A stretch of 64,000 bases of DNA from Fallopia convolvulus (GCA_964016875.1 OZ024724.1:18642501-18706500); one strand, 5' to 3'. Counted from the first letter of the stretch, positions 22,472 to 34,533 are shown. The notes: generated by a model from the letters alone, not told the origin. Numbers and translations: made by a program.

Positions 22472-23308
22472 ATTATCCTCCCAACTTGCAGCAGCATCTT
22501 CATCTAAGTCGAGCTCTAATTGCTTCATCAAATTTTCTGAATATTCTGGATCCCAATCCATCAGCTTATCCCATATAAAGTCTTGACCTTTGGGCGATAA
22601 ATATCTCTCAAACTCTATTGCTGATAAGTAATCCTGGATTGAATTAGATGACTCTATTGCTTCCAAAAAATATGGTTGTAGTTCTTTCGGAATTATAACA
22701 GTGGTGAAACCTACTTTGAATATTAGTATGTCGGTTTTTTGATACTGCTTGATGTATTCATAGACGTAGAAAAGTCCCATAGCTCTGACTTCAGTGGCAT
22801 TTTTTATGACTGGTTGCCTTATTGTTATTGGATCTGCAAAGAACTGGTCTATAACAAACCTAAACAAGTAGTAAGGTGCTCTTGATTTTCCTCCTTCTAT
22901 CTCCATGTTTGCTCCATGCACAAAACAAAGTAGCTTATCTTCTATCCCAGATTGTTTGACTCTGTTGAACACATAATTCTAAAATTTGGTGAAATGCTTC
23001 CTGACCGGACTCCATTTATAAGGACATTTTCCATATACACCGATGCACATTCCATAATCCCATGCCTTAAATATTCCCATATCTTCAGTAGGGTTAGCAG
23101 GAAGGTTTACACCTCCAATTCCAGAATTATCACGAAAGAGAACTAGAGTTCCCCATTCTTCCCAAATATCATAATATGGACATCTATCTCTGCTCATCAC
23201 ATAAGAATACCATTGTGGAAACTCTTTATACTTCCAATAACCCTTCAGCTTTTCTTGGAGCTCCCAAGGGAGCTGAAGTATTTCATTGGGTATTTCCAAT
23301 TCTAACAC
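22472..23308 (-). pseudogene. EPRV last ORF, transactivator-like
   Basis: Two overlapping-phase pieces on the minus strand (23308-22979 and 22972-22472) form one broken gene. The first has 'MGIFKAWDYGMCIGVYG' followed by an aromatic-Lys stretch, which fits the G-[IV]-Y-x2-W...V-x-G-Y pattern of the caulimovirus viroplasmin/transactivator domain and RNase H1 hybrid-binding fold. The second has no recognised motif and a very acidic tail. In caulimoviruses this protein supports re-initiation of translation and forms inclusion bodies. Position after RNase H and just upstream of the promoter agrees. A frameshift lies near 22975, and element A cuts the gene 15 codons before its stop. Family assignment is moderate. 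Confidence 0.6.
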
Positions 23309-24271
23309 TCATAAGGTCATCAAATGGTTCACCAATTGATACCCATAACAAAACCTACTCTTACTAACTTCTTCCATTATTGAAATTTTAAATTGACTGG
23401 GAGGTGACACCTTTGTGGTACTTTTCTTTCTCCTCAAGTTCCCACCTCTCCGCGTTTGATGGACGTTGAGATAGGGAATTGTGGGCTATTTCGACCATTT
23501 CTTCTAGAGAAATTCTCGTATCCATAATCGTGATACAATCTTAAAATTCCTGGTGGAGGTGGTACTCTGTTCACCATTCTTTTCACTTGTAAGTTCTCGT
23601 GTCAAGCTGTCTGCTAACGAGTTCTTTGATCCCTGCACATGTTCAATATTAAAGGAAAACTGGTTAAGGGATAATTGTCAGCACAAGAGCCTCCCTTGTG
23701 CTTTCATATTAACCAAATTATTATGGATAAATCCCAATATTCCTTTACAATCAGTTCTCATTGTAAAGGTTTTTGGAGCAAGAAAAATTATGAATTTATC
23801 GATTCCCTTTAAGATAGCAAGAATCTCCTTTAAGATAGGATGAATTTATCAATTCCCTTTTTGAATTTATCAATTCCACTGTTGTACCTTCAAAGCTTTT
23901 TATCTTTCTTTAATTTCAAAACAACACCCTAATGATAATTACTAGCATAAGTTTCAAGAACAAGTTCATCCTCCTCATTGAGTAGAGTTAATATTGGCAA
24001 ATTCATGCAACATTTTTTAAGTTCTTGGACCACCTTTGTATCCTGATTAGTCCAGTTCCAAACCTCTTCTTTTTTTCAACTTGACTTGTAAGGGTTTTCT
24101 TAATTTAGCCAAATTTTTTTTAAGACCAGAGGCATAAGTAAGACATCCTAAAAATCTTTCTAATTGCTTCCTATCCTCTATTTTATCAGGAAAGTTTTCT
24201 ACCTTTTCTAGGATATGATCTTGTAATACTATTTGTCCAGCTTTAATCTTCAACCTAAGAAATTCAATCAC
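23309..24271 (-). pseudogene. EPRV RNase H region (heavily degraded)
   Basis: 24271-24047 is an open stretch with the RT connection motif, including 'DRKQLERFLGCLTYASG'. Below 24047 the RNase H sequence can be followed in broken frames with several stops and a small duplication near 23780-23880 (a TTTAAGATAG-type word repeats). Motif order fits a pararetrovirus pol. The gene is non-functional. Confidence 0.65.
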
Positions 24272-24300
24272 TGGTACCGCATAAATACATTTTTTCTGTC

Positions 24301-25098
24301 CTAAAATGATCCATAATTAACACATTCTTGAGTTATAGCCCTAAGGTCGTGCATATGTTGTTCTAATGTCTTGGAAAAGATTAAGATATCATCAATATAG
24401 ACAAGACAACAATGCTTAAGATTCTTAAAGATTTTATCCATTCTCCTTTGAAATATTTTTGGTGCATTTTTTAGACCAAATGGCATAAGTACCCATTCAT
24501 AATGACCTTGTGGTGCACTAAAAGCCGTTAATGGTATACTGTCTTCTTCCATCTTAATTTGCCAATATCCACTTTTACAGTCCATTTTAGAGAACCATGT
24601 GGTTCCCTGTATTCTCTTAAATAGAACTGTTTTATTAGGGATATAATATCCATCAAAGACAGTATTATCATTTAATTTCTTATAACTGATAACCATCCTA
24701 GCCTTTCCAATCTTTTCTTCAGCATGATTTCTAACCATAAATGCATGACTAGAATGCGGGCTTTTACTTTCTCTAATTAAACCCTTTTTTAGTAAATCAT
24801 CAATTTGTTCCTTAAATTCTTGTTGGTCTTTAAAGGTGTAGACCATTTGTTTTACTCTAATGACCATCTTAGGATCTATTAATTCTATCTTAGCAAATGA
24901 CTTATCTTTATCCCAAAACTTTAAAGGATTTTCAGAGTATAACTCCTTACACAAATCCTTTTGTTGACTAATAATTTGTTCTTTTATAGTTATCTCATCG
25001 ATAAGTAGTGCAAATTCTCTTTGTGTAGGAACAATATGCTCCTCACCACGCTTAGTGCGCGTGAACTCAATCTTTTGATGCGTATAGGCTTCTTTCAT
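24301..25098 (-). pseudogene. EPRV reverse transcriptase
   Basis: Open over 265 codons. Motifs in order: 'IRESKSPHSSHAFMV', 'ARMVISYKKLND', 'WFSKMDCKSGYWQIKM', 'FSAPQGHYEWVLMPFGL', 'APKIFQRRMD' and the catalytic 'CLVYIDDILIFSKTL'. The APQGHYEW form and the Ile-Pro-Asn-Lys stretch are typical of Caulimoviridae rather than Metaviridae. The frame starts just after the protease, from which it is separated by one stop. It ends at 24301 with a shift into the RNase H frame. The enzyme copied pregenomic RNA into DNA in the ancestral virus; here the polyprotein is broken. Confidence 0.88.
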
Positions 25099-25107
25099 TT
25101 TTCTTAC

Positions 25108-25440
25108 CTAAGCTAATTCTCCATTAACAGTAAATTTTATTTTATCTAAACTTTGGGTACATGGAGAATATAACCTTTGGAAATTATTTCCTAATATCAT
25201 GTCATGAGATGTTTGTTTAGTAGCCCATAATATAGGAATTATACATGGGTAACCCCCTAGCATAATTGGTAGATCTAGAATGACTTCTGAGTGAGTCATG
25301 ATACTATTATCAGCTATTCTGGCCTGAATAGGTTTGGATGCTGATTTCCACATAAATTCTGGGAATAAAGACTTCTTTCCAAAACACACTAAACATCCAC
25401 TATCTACGAAAGCACATAATTCATAATCATTAATCCTTCA
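25108..25440 (-). pseudogene. EPRV aspartic protease
   Basis: Retropepsin-like, minus strand. The D-S-G active-site codons are at 25404-25396 (context 'CAFVDSGCLVCFGKKS'), followed by 'LPIMLGGYPCIIPI' and 'DMILGNNFQRLYSP', matching the flap and I-L-G-x-N/D region of caulimovirid proteases. It is in the same frame as the RT but ends in a stop at 25108-25110. Confidence 0.75.
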
Positions 25441-25622
25441 ATGTATATAGTTATAGGGATGTAGATGCTATTTGGGTTAGTGACTCTCATGAACGTTTCT
25501 ATCTGCATATTTGATTCATCGTCTCCTTCATAGACAGGTTCACTAATAGTTATTGTTTTAAACCCTATTAACCTTTTATCAGCTCTAGAAGTAGACGCTT
25601 CTCTTGGTGTTGCTGGAAGAAA

Positions 25623-26333
25623 TCAAGGGTTTGAGCTAGAACTAGAACTAGAACTAGACACTGATGTTGATCCTAGATCTATACTATGTCTAGTGGGTTC
25701 ATGAAGTGTTCTTCCAAGGCTGTTAAGTTTTAACCTCCTATTTAATGCTGCTAGAAGACTAGCAATATCATCATCTACTCGGAATGCACTCTCTTCTTTA
25801 ACACTTCTAATTGAAGGGGATAACTGGTTCCTCTGAGCAAGATTAACACTAGGATTGAACCTAGAACTTTGACTTCTAGAAAGACTCTTATTTCTTATTA
25901 AACCTACTGGAGGTTGTGAGTTTGTATGGATTTTTCCTTCCTCATCAATTGTTAAAACCTTTTCATGCTTAGTGGTTGAAGGGTTTTCAAAGGCATTTAC
26001 CCAAACTGTTTTTAAATTAATTTGCTCTGGTATTACCTTAACGAGTACTGCTAATTGTCCTGGTCCACTAATCTCATATTTATCAGCTTCTACCATTTGG
26101 GTTCTAAGTGGAGGATTGGTGGTATTCTCTAACTTATATACTACATTCCACTTTAACTGTAGAGGACAAGTTCCCTTACGCATATTAATCCCTTCAGTTA
26201 ACAGTTTTAACGATAAAAACTTAGATGCAAATTGGTCTTCTAAACTAACATAATAGTTTGACCTACATATCCAAGACACTGGTCCTTGACTCAAGTTACA
26301 CACTACTCCACTAATAGTTTGGTTGTAACACCC
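25623..26333 (-). pseudogene. EPRV movement protein, C-terminal part
   Basis: 30K-superfamily-like movement protein half downstream of the element C insertion. It has a Gly-Pro-Val motif, 'YYVSLEDQFASKFLSLKLL' and 'CPLQLKWNVVYKLENTT', then a linker and a Ser-rich tail encoded by a CTAGAA-type repeat near 25630-25665. The reading frame enters this segment in phase with the segment that ends at 38059, once one TTGGT copy is discounted, so element C cut the gene cleanly. In the virus it would line plasmodesmata for cell-to-cell transfer. A stop at 25623-25625 separates it from the protease. Confidence 0.65.
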
Positions 26334-27129
26334 CCTCCTTAAGCTGTAATTGAAGTGTTACCGCCAATAATCCTAATTAGTCCTAATTCAAGGTTACCCA
26401 AGGCTTTAAAACTTATAATCTCAACAAAGTATTACAACACTTTATTACAACCCATAGTATGACTTCCTTCCATACACAAAATACTAACCACAACTTTGAC
26501 AAAAGTAAAATATTTACAACAGACTTGTTCTTCTTCAAGCGACCACTTTCAAAATCTTTTTACATTCTAAACTCCTTGGCTAGCCTTCTCTTCGCTAATT
26601 AACTTCTTTAGTAGCTGATGCGTCGTATACAGACGGTGGGCACCAGCCGGCCATGCAATTGAATAAGGTGGTCGGGTTAGTCTAATGAAAGACTAAGCAA
26701 GTGGAGAAAAAAGACTGGTTCCTATGGTAGTGACTAAACATATTGGCATCGAAATCCGAATGACAACCGATCGATGATCCAACAGTTAGCAGTCCCATAG
26801 AGGATAAGAAATGAGGCATGCATAATCAAAAGATAGGACACCACAACTCGCGATAGGATCCAACAGTTAGTTGTTCCCAACACAAATATTAAATGGGATT
26901 CAATTCCTAATTTAATAATATTAATGCAAGAGCGAACCGTCCACTTGCCTTATAAGGCGTGCTCAACGCTCTCAGCGATTCCAACAGAAATCTTTATCTG
27001 CCTTCTGCCAATTATAACAACAGATTCTTCAACAACGAGCTCATGGATACAATTCTTAGTTGTATAATCCAATTCTACAACTTCCTAATCGATAAACGAT
27101 TTGATTTGCGAATATCGATATATATATAA

Positions 27130-27346
27130 GAGAAAATTGCACTAAACCACCCGTTAAATAGGCGAATTTACACTTAACCACCCGTTATACACGAATTTGT
27201 TTTAAACCACCCAAAACTTCGATTCCGTTAACAAATAGCCACCCATGGCGTTATTCCGTCAAAAATTCCGTTAGATCGTGTACAATTACTACTTTGCCCT
27301 CAATTGTTCCAAACATTTACCCCAACCCTATGCGGCTCTCGACACC
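27130..27346 (+). repeat. Pack-MULE left TIR
   Basis: 217 bp. Contains repeated AACCACCCGTTA and AACCACCCAAAA words. It pairs with 27926-28142 in inverse orientation with only about one mismatch noticed, so the insertion is recent. Confidence 0.92.
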
Positions 27347-27605
27347 GCCGTCAGAATCGACCACTTCGACCACCTCTCAGACTCTCTCCTCCTCCTCGTC
27401 TTCAACAAGATTGGCGATGTAAAGGCGCTCGGCCGTTGCTGCGTCATCTCTAGAAGATTCCACTCCCTCCTCTTCCGCGTCTTCCTCCTCTGATAAGTCT
27501 CGTCCCCCCTTCGTCAAACTCTTCCGTGTCGTCTTCACCAATATCTTCAAGCCCCTTCAAGCTCTTGGCCAGTTCCTTGGCCCCAAACGGCCAGTTCCGC
27601 TGTCA
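27347..27605 (+). pseudogene. Captured F-box protein fragment
   Basis: Plus-strand coding-like sequence: 'IDHFDHLSDSLLLLVFNKIG' followed by 'DVKALGRCCVISRRFHSLL', the N-terminal F-box motif of a plant F-box protein (SKP1-binding part of an SCF ubiquitin ligase). After a stop at about 27491-27493, a second stretch in another frame reads 'NIFKPLQALGQFLGPKRP', which belongs to the same kind of protein. So the capture is discontinuous or frameshifted, and the protein cannot be made whole. The parent gene is outside the window. Confidence 0.75.
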
Positions 27606-27925
27606 GACAACGCGAACAATTAAGTCCGTGTCCTTTCGCTTTGACGCGACTCCACTTTTTCTCCCATCGATTCGATCCACTACAACATCCATCCACCCCC
27701 AATTTCAATTCAAATCTGAGAGATCCCGATCCCGATCTCTATATATTTCTTCCGATCGCCTCTTCAATTCCGATGAACAACAACAACAACAGATCGATCA
27801 GGCACCAATTACGATACAGAGGAGCGTCAGATCGGGCGGCAAAAATCCCTCTCCCTCCTCCTCAGACGAGGAGGAAGAGGATGATTTGTTGCGTATTGCG
27901 ATTCTACCTCATTGTTAGAGGTTTT
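27606..27925 (+). pseudogene. Second captured gene fragment in Pack-MULE
   Basis: GC-rich, open over about 100 codons, with Gln run 'EQQQQQI' and an acidic 'SSSDEEEEDDLLRIAIL' end. It does not continue the F-box family pattern, so it probably comes from the 5' part of another host gene. The product is not recognised. Fusion transcription with the F-box piece is possible but not shown. Confidence 0.5.
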
Positions 27926-28142
27926 GGTGTTGAGAGCCGCATAGGGTTGGGGTAAATGTTTGGAACAATTGAGGGCAAAGTAGTAATTGTACACGATCTA
28001 ACGGAATTTTTGACGGAATAACGCCATGGGTGGCTATTTGTTAACGGAATCGAAGTTTTGGGTGGTTTAAAACAAATTCGTGTATAACGGGTGGTTAAGT
28101 GTAAATTCGCCTATTTAACGGGTGGTTTAGTGCAATTTTCTC
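27926..28142 (-). repeat. Pack-MULE right TIR
   Basis: Inverse of 27130-27346, ending AGTGCAATTTTCTC before the TATATATAA duplication. Confidence 0.92.
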
Positions 28143-29524
28143 TATATATAAATCCTTAGTTATTATGCTTCAAGGAGCCATCTTGGCGGAATTATAACTA
28201 ATTATCCGCTTCACTTTTGAAACAATTTTTTAAATAAAAATTATTCATTAGTAACAGTTCTACAAGATTACCAAATCTCAGATCAAATGGATTAATAACG
28301 AATCCCGAGTAATTATCCGAAGTCCTTTACCTGACAATCGATGTCTAAACTTGTCTTCGCTATAAGTAACGATCCAGACGTCCGTTTCTCGAGCGGTTTG
28401 AACCTGTGGAACCGTATCAACATCAAGATTATAAAAACCATAAATTTAATTAGCAAAACGGAACCGAAAGGTCCTTACGGTGGCTCCGTAACAACCCCGC
28501 TAATTAATTTCGAGCGTTAATATCTTCACTCGAATTTCGAGCTTGTTCGGCTCGATAGCGGCTCGACCCAAAGGCCCGAGGGTGGCGGTGTGGTGTCCGG
28601 TGGCAACCCTTGGCGGTGGTTGGTGGTTGGCGAGCTGCTGTTCGCCGGCGGCGGGGCAGCGAGGCAGAGGAGGAAGCCGAAGGTGATGTGGAGGTCCTTC
28701 TTCCGAGTCCGTTCCGTCCCAATTTCACTCCATGCTGGTTCGGTTTCCAGCAGCTTGGCCTCACACAAAGAAGAGGAGGAGGAGATGAGGGTGGTGGATG
28801 GCAAGGTGGTGGCAAGGTGGAGGTCGAATTCGATCGCCAAAGTTCGTCGTTCCGTCCGTTCTCTATAGCTCTCGGCTTTTGCTTTCAAATGGAAGAGGAT
28901 AGGTTTGGAAAGTCAAAGTGATAGTTCTTATAAATTCTATCTCCCCAAATGCTTATACGTTAAGCAAGAGACGACAAATAAAATTTTCCGTCCCGGAACG
29001 GAACTCGCGTTAAAGCGGTAAAATTATGTACCTCGGGTGGAAAAAATCACTAAACGAAAAACGTCCCGTAAATTATGTAGACCAATAAAACCAATTTTTC
29101 ATGATTTTATCTTGCTACCTTCAATTTTTAAGGCTTCCGTTTCGTATTTTACATTCCTTCCGGAACAGAATAAAAAAAACGGCTTATCCAATAAATATTA
29201 TTTTTCCACTGAAAAATCCTAGAATTCACAATGATCCATAAAATCATTTCCTTATGATTTTAGGATATCACCAACAATTTTGTAGGATTTAATCTCCAAC
29301 AAATATATTGGATTAAGCATTAAAACGAACAAAAAGGTTAAAAAGATATCCGAGAAAAATTCGAAAATATCCTTAAAAACCGCAATTATTACATTAGTAC
29401 CCCCTTAAAAAATGGTTTCGACCACGAAACCAGAAAAGTAATGTTACAAGAAACAAAAGATGTCGATGTACACAGTTACATGAACAAAACTGCAAAGCTG
29501 GTAGTACCCCCTTAAAGATTCACA

Positions 29525-30853
29525 TTAGGTGGATATCAACTCAGGATAACGACTTAGCATTTCCTGTTCTGTTTCCCATGTTTCCCAAGTTGTCCCCTCT
29601 CCACCATTCTTAGACCACAAAATTCTTACCAAAGGTATTTCTTTGCTATGAAGCATCTTCACACGACGTTTGAGAATTTTGATTGGTTTCTCCTCATAAG
29701 TACCATTTGGTTGAACTTCAATATCATCATAACTAAGGACATGAGATTCATCCGGCACATATTGTCTTAACAAGGACACATGAAAAACATCATGCACGGG
29801 GTGTGTTGCCGGAGGTAAGGCAAGTCGATAAGCTAGCTTACCTACACTTTCTAAAATCTCAAAGGGTCCAACGTATCGAGGATTGAGCTTACCTCGTTTA
29901 CCAAAACAAAATACTCCTTTAGATGGAGATACTCTCACAAAAACTTTGTCGCCAACTGCAAACTCAATATCTCTTCTTTTCAAGTCAGCATAAGACTTTT
30001 GACGACTCTGAGCTGTTAATATTCTCTGCCTGATCAAAGCTATATCAGTTGTAGTCTTCTCAATCAACTCGGGTCCGAGAAGAATCTTATCAGCACCTTC
30101 ATCCCAACATATCGGGGATCGACACTTATGACCAATAAGAGCCTCAAACGGTGCCATCTTAATCGTAGAGTGCCAGCTTTTATTATAGGTGAATTCTATC
30201 AAGCTTAAACTGGTATCCCAACTGGTTGTTCGATCAAGTACACAAGCACGAAGCATTTCCTCAAGGGTTTGAATTGTTCTCTCAGATTGCCCGTCAGTTT
30301 GAGGATGAAAAGCAGTGCTGAAACACAATTCAGTTCCCAAAGCCTTATACAAATTCTTCCAGAATCTTGACATAAACCTTCCATCTCGATTAGAGATTAT
30401 AGTTTTAGGAGTACCATGAAGACGAATAATTTCATGAATAAAGACCTTGGCCAACGTTTGGATTTCCCATGCTATCTTGATTGCTATGAAATGTGCACTC
30501 TTTGTGAGTCGGTCAATAATAACCCAGATAGCATCTTTATGCCCTTGTGTCTTAGGCAATCCTGTGACGAAGTCCATGGCAATGTCTTCCCATTTCCACT
30601 CAGGTATTGGAAGTGGTTGTAATATTCCTCCTGGTCTTCTATGTTCAATCTTCACTTTTTGGCATACAATGCATCTAGCCACAAATTCTGCCACATCATT
30701 CTTCATGTTGGGCCACCAGAAATTTCGGCGTAGATCTTTGAACATCTTGCTAGAACCTAGGTGAATGGAATATGCAGAGGAATGAGCTTCCCTCAAAATC
30801 ATCTTCCTTAAGTCTTCAATTGCAGGTACACAGATCCTATCCCGAAACAACAT
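29525..30853 (-). pseudogene. Element C integrase with chromodomain-like tail
   Basis: 442 codons open. HHCC zinc region: 'HSSAYSIHLGSSKMFKDLRR' and 'CIVCQKVK'. DDE core: 'IAMDFVTGLPK', 'TIISNRDGRFMSRFWK' and 'FHPQTDGQSERTIQTL'. Then 'GDKVFVRVSPSKGV' and 'LNPRYVGPFEILESVGKLAY', the GPY/F module, and a final 70 residues from 'YEEKPIKILKRRVKMLHSKE' to 'WETEQEMLSRYPEL' that match the chromodomain arrangement of Tekay/Del elements, which targets insertion to marked chromatin. D-D-E residues appear intact. It is joined in frame to the RT piece through a TAG just above 30853. Confidence 0.92.
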
Positions 30854-30865
30854 AGATCCATCATC

Positions 30866-32239
30866 CTAAATAATAAATCCTGGTGCCTTGCCTTCTTGCA
30901 CTTCTCCGCTAATCTTAATCAAAACAACATCTTCTTCTTGTTTCTCCCTGATTTGATCTAGCAGAGTAGCTTGAATCTCTAAGGTACTCAAACAACCTTG
31001 TTGCCTTTCAAACCAAATTTCAGTTTCTGTTTGAATCAATTCTTGTTGTAGCCTTGGTTGAACTGTCAACATTGCTACTATAGTTTCTTGAGCAGTTTTT
31101 CTACTTAAAGCATCTGCCACCACATTGGCTTTACCTGGATGATATAGCAACTCAATATCATAATCTTTCAACAATTCCAACCATCTTCTCTGTCTCATAT
31201 TCAACTCCTTTTGAGTGAGCACATATTTTAAACTCTTGTGGTCAGTAAAGATTTGGCACTTGACACCATAGAGATAATGTCGCCAAATTTTAAAAGCAAA
31301 GACCACGGCTGCAAGTTCTAAATCATGAGTCGGATAATTCACCTCATAAACCTTAAGTTGTCGAGATGCATATGCAATAACCTTACCATGCTGCATTAAC
31401 ACACAACCCAACCCTTGTTTAGAAGCATCACTGTAGACCACATACCCTTCATTCCCATCTGGCAAAGTCAAAATTGGGGCACTGGTAAGTCGTCTCTTAA
31501 GTTCTTGAAAACTTGCTTCACATTTGTCATCCCACATAAACTTTTTATTCACCATACGAAGTAATCCTGACATAGGTAAAGATATTTTCGAGAATCCTTC
31601 TACAAAACGTCGATAATACCCGGCAAGTCCTATGAAACTTCTTACCTCTTTAACATTCTGAGGTTGTTTCCATTGAGCAACTGCCTTGACCTTTTGAGGA
31701 TCTACCATTACTCCATCCTGATTGATAATATGTCCCAAGAAGGCCACTTCCTTTAACCAGAAAGCACATTTAGACAACTTAGCATAAATTTCATGATGTC
31801 TAAGTACTTCAAAAATTATCCGAAGATGCTCCTCATGCTCAACTTTATCTCTTGAGTAGATCAAAATGTTATCAATGAATACCACCACAAACTTGTCGAG
31901 ATATTCATGAAAACATCTATGCATTAAATCCATGAAAACTGCAGGTGCATTTGTCAGTCCAAAAGGCATTACCAAGAACTCATAATGACCATAACGAGTT
32001 CGAAAAGCTGTTTTTGGAATATCTTCCTCACATACTCTGAGCTGATGGTATCCTGACCTTAAATCAATCTTAAAGAAGATCTTTGTACCTCTTAGCTGAT
32101 CTAACAAATCATCAATCCTTGGTAAGGGATACTTATTCTTAATGGTGACCTTATTCAGCTCACGGTAATCAATACATAACCGGAAGGTTCCATCCTTCTT
32201 CTTCACAAAAAGTACCGGAGCGCCCCCAGGGTGAAGCAC
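30866..32239 (-). pseudogene. Element C RT and RNase H
   Basis: 457 codons with 'GTFRLCIDYRELNKVTIKN', 'FFKIDLRSGYHQLRV', 'YGHYEFLVMPFGLTNAPAVF', the polymerase active site as 'FVVVFIDNILIYS', and RNase H motifs 'VYSDASKQGLGCVL', 'THDLELAAVVFAFKIWRHYL' and 'FTDHKSLKYVL'. The normal Y-[IV]-D-D is F-I-D-N, so the second catalytic Asp is lost (GAC to AAC fits a C-to-T change on the other strand). A TAG at the end (30866-30868), where Gln would fit, breaks the polyprotein. The start at 32239 is where a frameshift in a G run moves the protease frame to this one. Confidence 0.92.
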
Positions 32240-34195
32240 TCGGTCTTATATATCCCTTTTCCAGCAACTCATCGAGTTGTTTCTTCAATTCCTTCATCTC
32301 GATAGGAGCCATTCTATAAGGTGCTTTAGAAATTGGTGTCGTTCCAGGTTTCAACGTAATTGTAAATTCAACAATACGCTTTGGAGGTAAACCTGGGAGT
32401 TCCTCGGGAAAAACATCAGTAAATTCTCTAACCACATGAATTTCTTCAATATCTACCTTCTTTTCATCAGACTCTTCAAGAAAACACAGATAGCCAACAC
32501 ATCCTTGACGTAGCAGTTTAGCAGCCTTCATAGAACTGATCAACTTCCCATTTTCTGCATCACCTTTTCCTTTGAAACGACACACATATTTTTCTTCTTC
32601 CTGGATGGTTACCGTTCGGGAACTAAAGTCTATTATAGCTCCATGTTGCAATAACCAATCCATGCCTAAGATGATGTCGTAAGGAGCCATTGGAATGCAT
32701 ATAAGGTTGGCTTTAAATTTCCGACCTTGAATGCTAATGGGAAAATTATTAAATTGTTTGGTTCCTACGATCTTTTCTTTGTTTGGTAGGTTTACCACAA
32801 AAGATTCACATGAATTAGTGCATTTTAGTCCTAATTGCTCTACACAGTTCTCAAATATAAAAGAATGTGTTGCTCTAGAATCAAACAACAAGAAAACAGC
32901 AGTTGACTGAACATATAAAATACCTTGGCATACAGGAGCTTCTGGTTCATCACTACGCCTCATCTCATAGAGACGCTGACCTTGCTTTGTTGATGTCATT
33001 GCCGATTTTCCCTTATTCTGAGCAGTAGACTGAACAGAGGCTGATTTAGCAGCTTCAGTCGGAACACAACTATTCTGAGTAATAGAGGTTTGACGCGACT
33101 GTGCTGAACCATCTTTATTATGTGGACAATATGCACACATGTGTCCTTCCTTTCCACAATGATAGCACTTCCTTTGAGTCTTAGTACAAAGCTTATTAAT
33201 GTGACCTGATTCTCCACAATTATAGCAAACTGTCTAACCCTTCTTTTGCCCAGATTGGAAGGACCTAGTTGAACGAGACTCAGCTTTAGCCCGGTTTGAC
33301 TTTTCGAACCTCTGAAAGGGTGTCGGTCTATTGAATCCACTAAATTGTGAACGTTGTTGAGATACTTGCTCCCCTTTCTTTGCTTCCTGATCAGACCTTT
33401 CCAAAGAAACTTCTAAGCGGTAGGCTGCATCAACATATTGTTCCAAAGTTGAACACTTTACATGGACCATTAGTGGCTTCATCTTCGGGTTTAGCCATTC
33501 ATAGAATCTCTCAATCTTCTGTTCTTTAGTAGAGATTTCGGATCCAGCATACTGTAAAAGATGATTAAATTTGGCAGCCATCTCAGGTATTTTCATACCC
33601 TCAACTTGCGGGTACGAAAATTCTTTTTCTTTTTCTTTCCTCATAGCAGCAGAAAAGAACCTATCTAACATCTTATCTTTAAACATTCTCCAACTCAGTT
33701 TTGGGTGCCTAGACAAACCAGTACTTTTCCACCATTCAGTCGCCCCTTCCTTAAGCTGTAAAGCAGCGATACATACCTTCTCAGATTCTGTACATGAGAT
33801 ATTTTCCATCAACTGTTCGATGTGGGAAAACAATATGCTATTTTAACAGGTTCACCTGTTCCATCATAACTGTCGGGCTTCATAGACTGGAAAGTTTTCA
33901 AAGCCCGAGAAAAATTCATATTTTGAACAGGTGGAAGCTCTTGAGGGTATTCCACTTCTATATTTCCCACATGTCCACTTTCTTCAACTACAGGTGCAAT
34001 ATTTTGAGCAGTTGGGAGAACAGACTGAATAGTTTGAAGCATTAAATTCTTCAAAGTCTCCATAGTTTCCTCATCGAAAACTATATTCCTTCTAACCTTC
34101 GGATCAGGTTGATTCGCAGGATTTTGAGACTCTCCTTTCTCCCTAGAATTTCTATCTGAACCATCCCCTTGCTTAGATCTTCCTGTGTTTACCAT
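32169..34195 (-). pseudogene. Element C gag and protease
   Basis: ATG at 34195. Gag starts 'MVNTGRSKQGDGSDRN' and shifts frame near 33830. The gag domain continues with 'AALQLKEGATEWWKSTGL' and 'EFSYPQVEGMKIPEMAAKF'. A TAG at 33234-33236 lies one codon before two CCHC knuckles ('CYNCGESGHINKLC' and 'CYHCGKEGHMCAYC'); Gln is expected there. The protease follows in the same frame: 'VFLLFDSRATHSFIFENC' with D-S-R in place of D-S-G, and 'YDIILGMDWLLQHGAIIDF'. It runs to a frameshift at about 32230, where RT begins. So the protease active site and the frame are both damaged. Confidence 0.9.
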
Positions 34196-34533
34196 CTGAA
34201 TGAAACAACAGAAGACAAAACTTCCTTTATTCCACATCAAAAATAAGAAATTAAAGAGGCATATATATAAACAAAACTTCCATTTATTTATATCACATCA
34301 TACACCAACTCTATTTTACAACTTTGTTCTGCAAACAAAGTCAAAACCAACTTATTTACATAAAAGGACTTGTACTTCCACAAACCATTCTATCAACCAT
34401 TATTTACATTCTATAAAGGCACACTTAAAACCATAACTTCTTAAACCTTACAGCAAACCTTAATTTACATCTAAGAAAACCCACAAAACCAACTTATCCA
34501 TCTCGACTCGTTCATGCCCTTATCCATTCCTCA
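34196..34533 (-). other. Element C spacer before gag
   Basis: AT-rich spacer between the extra ORF and gag. No gene seen. Confidence 0.6.

Larger units (their letters stand above)
27130..28142 (+). mobile_element. Pack-MULE with two captured gene fragments
   Basis: 217 bp terminal inverted repeats beginning GAGAAAATTGCACTAAACC, flanked by 9 bp duplications TATATATAA (27121-27129 and 28143-28151). It is absent from the other LTR of element C, which shows the unfilled site at about 36805-36815. Long TIRs and 9 bp duplication are MULE traits; there is no transposase, and the interior is GC-rich coding-like sequence, as in Pack-MULEs. Orientation is arbitrary; + follows the captured F-box fragment. 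Confidence 0.93.
26334..29393 (-). repeat. Element C 3' LTR (contains Pack-MULE)
   Basis: 3,060 bp including the 1,013 bp Pack-MULE and its 9 bp duplication. It lacks about 630 bp present in the other LTR at 35923-36554. At the junction (26853-26868) is a filler, ATAGGATCCAACAGTT, whose second half copies GATCCAACAGTTAG seen about 90 bases upstream. That is a typical trace of end-joining repair. A minus-strand frame at 28888-28526 is repeated in the other LTR. Confidence 0.92.

Noticed and set aside
25630..25665. CTAGAA hexanucleotide repeat as a regulatory array
   Set aside because: Short, and simply codes the Ser-rich tail of the broken movement protein.
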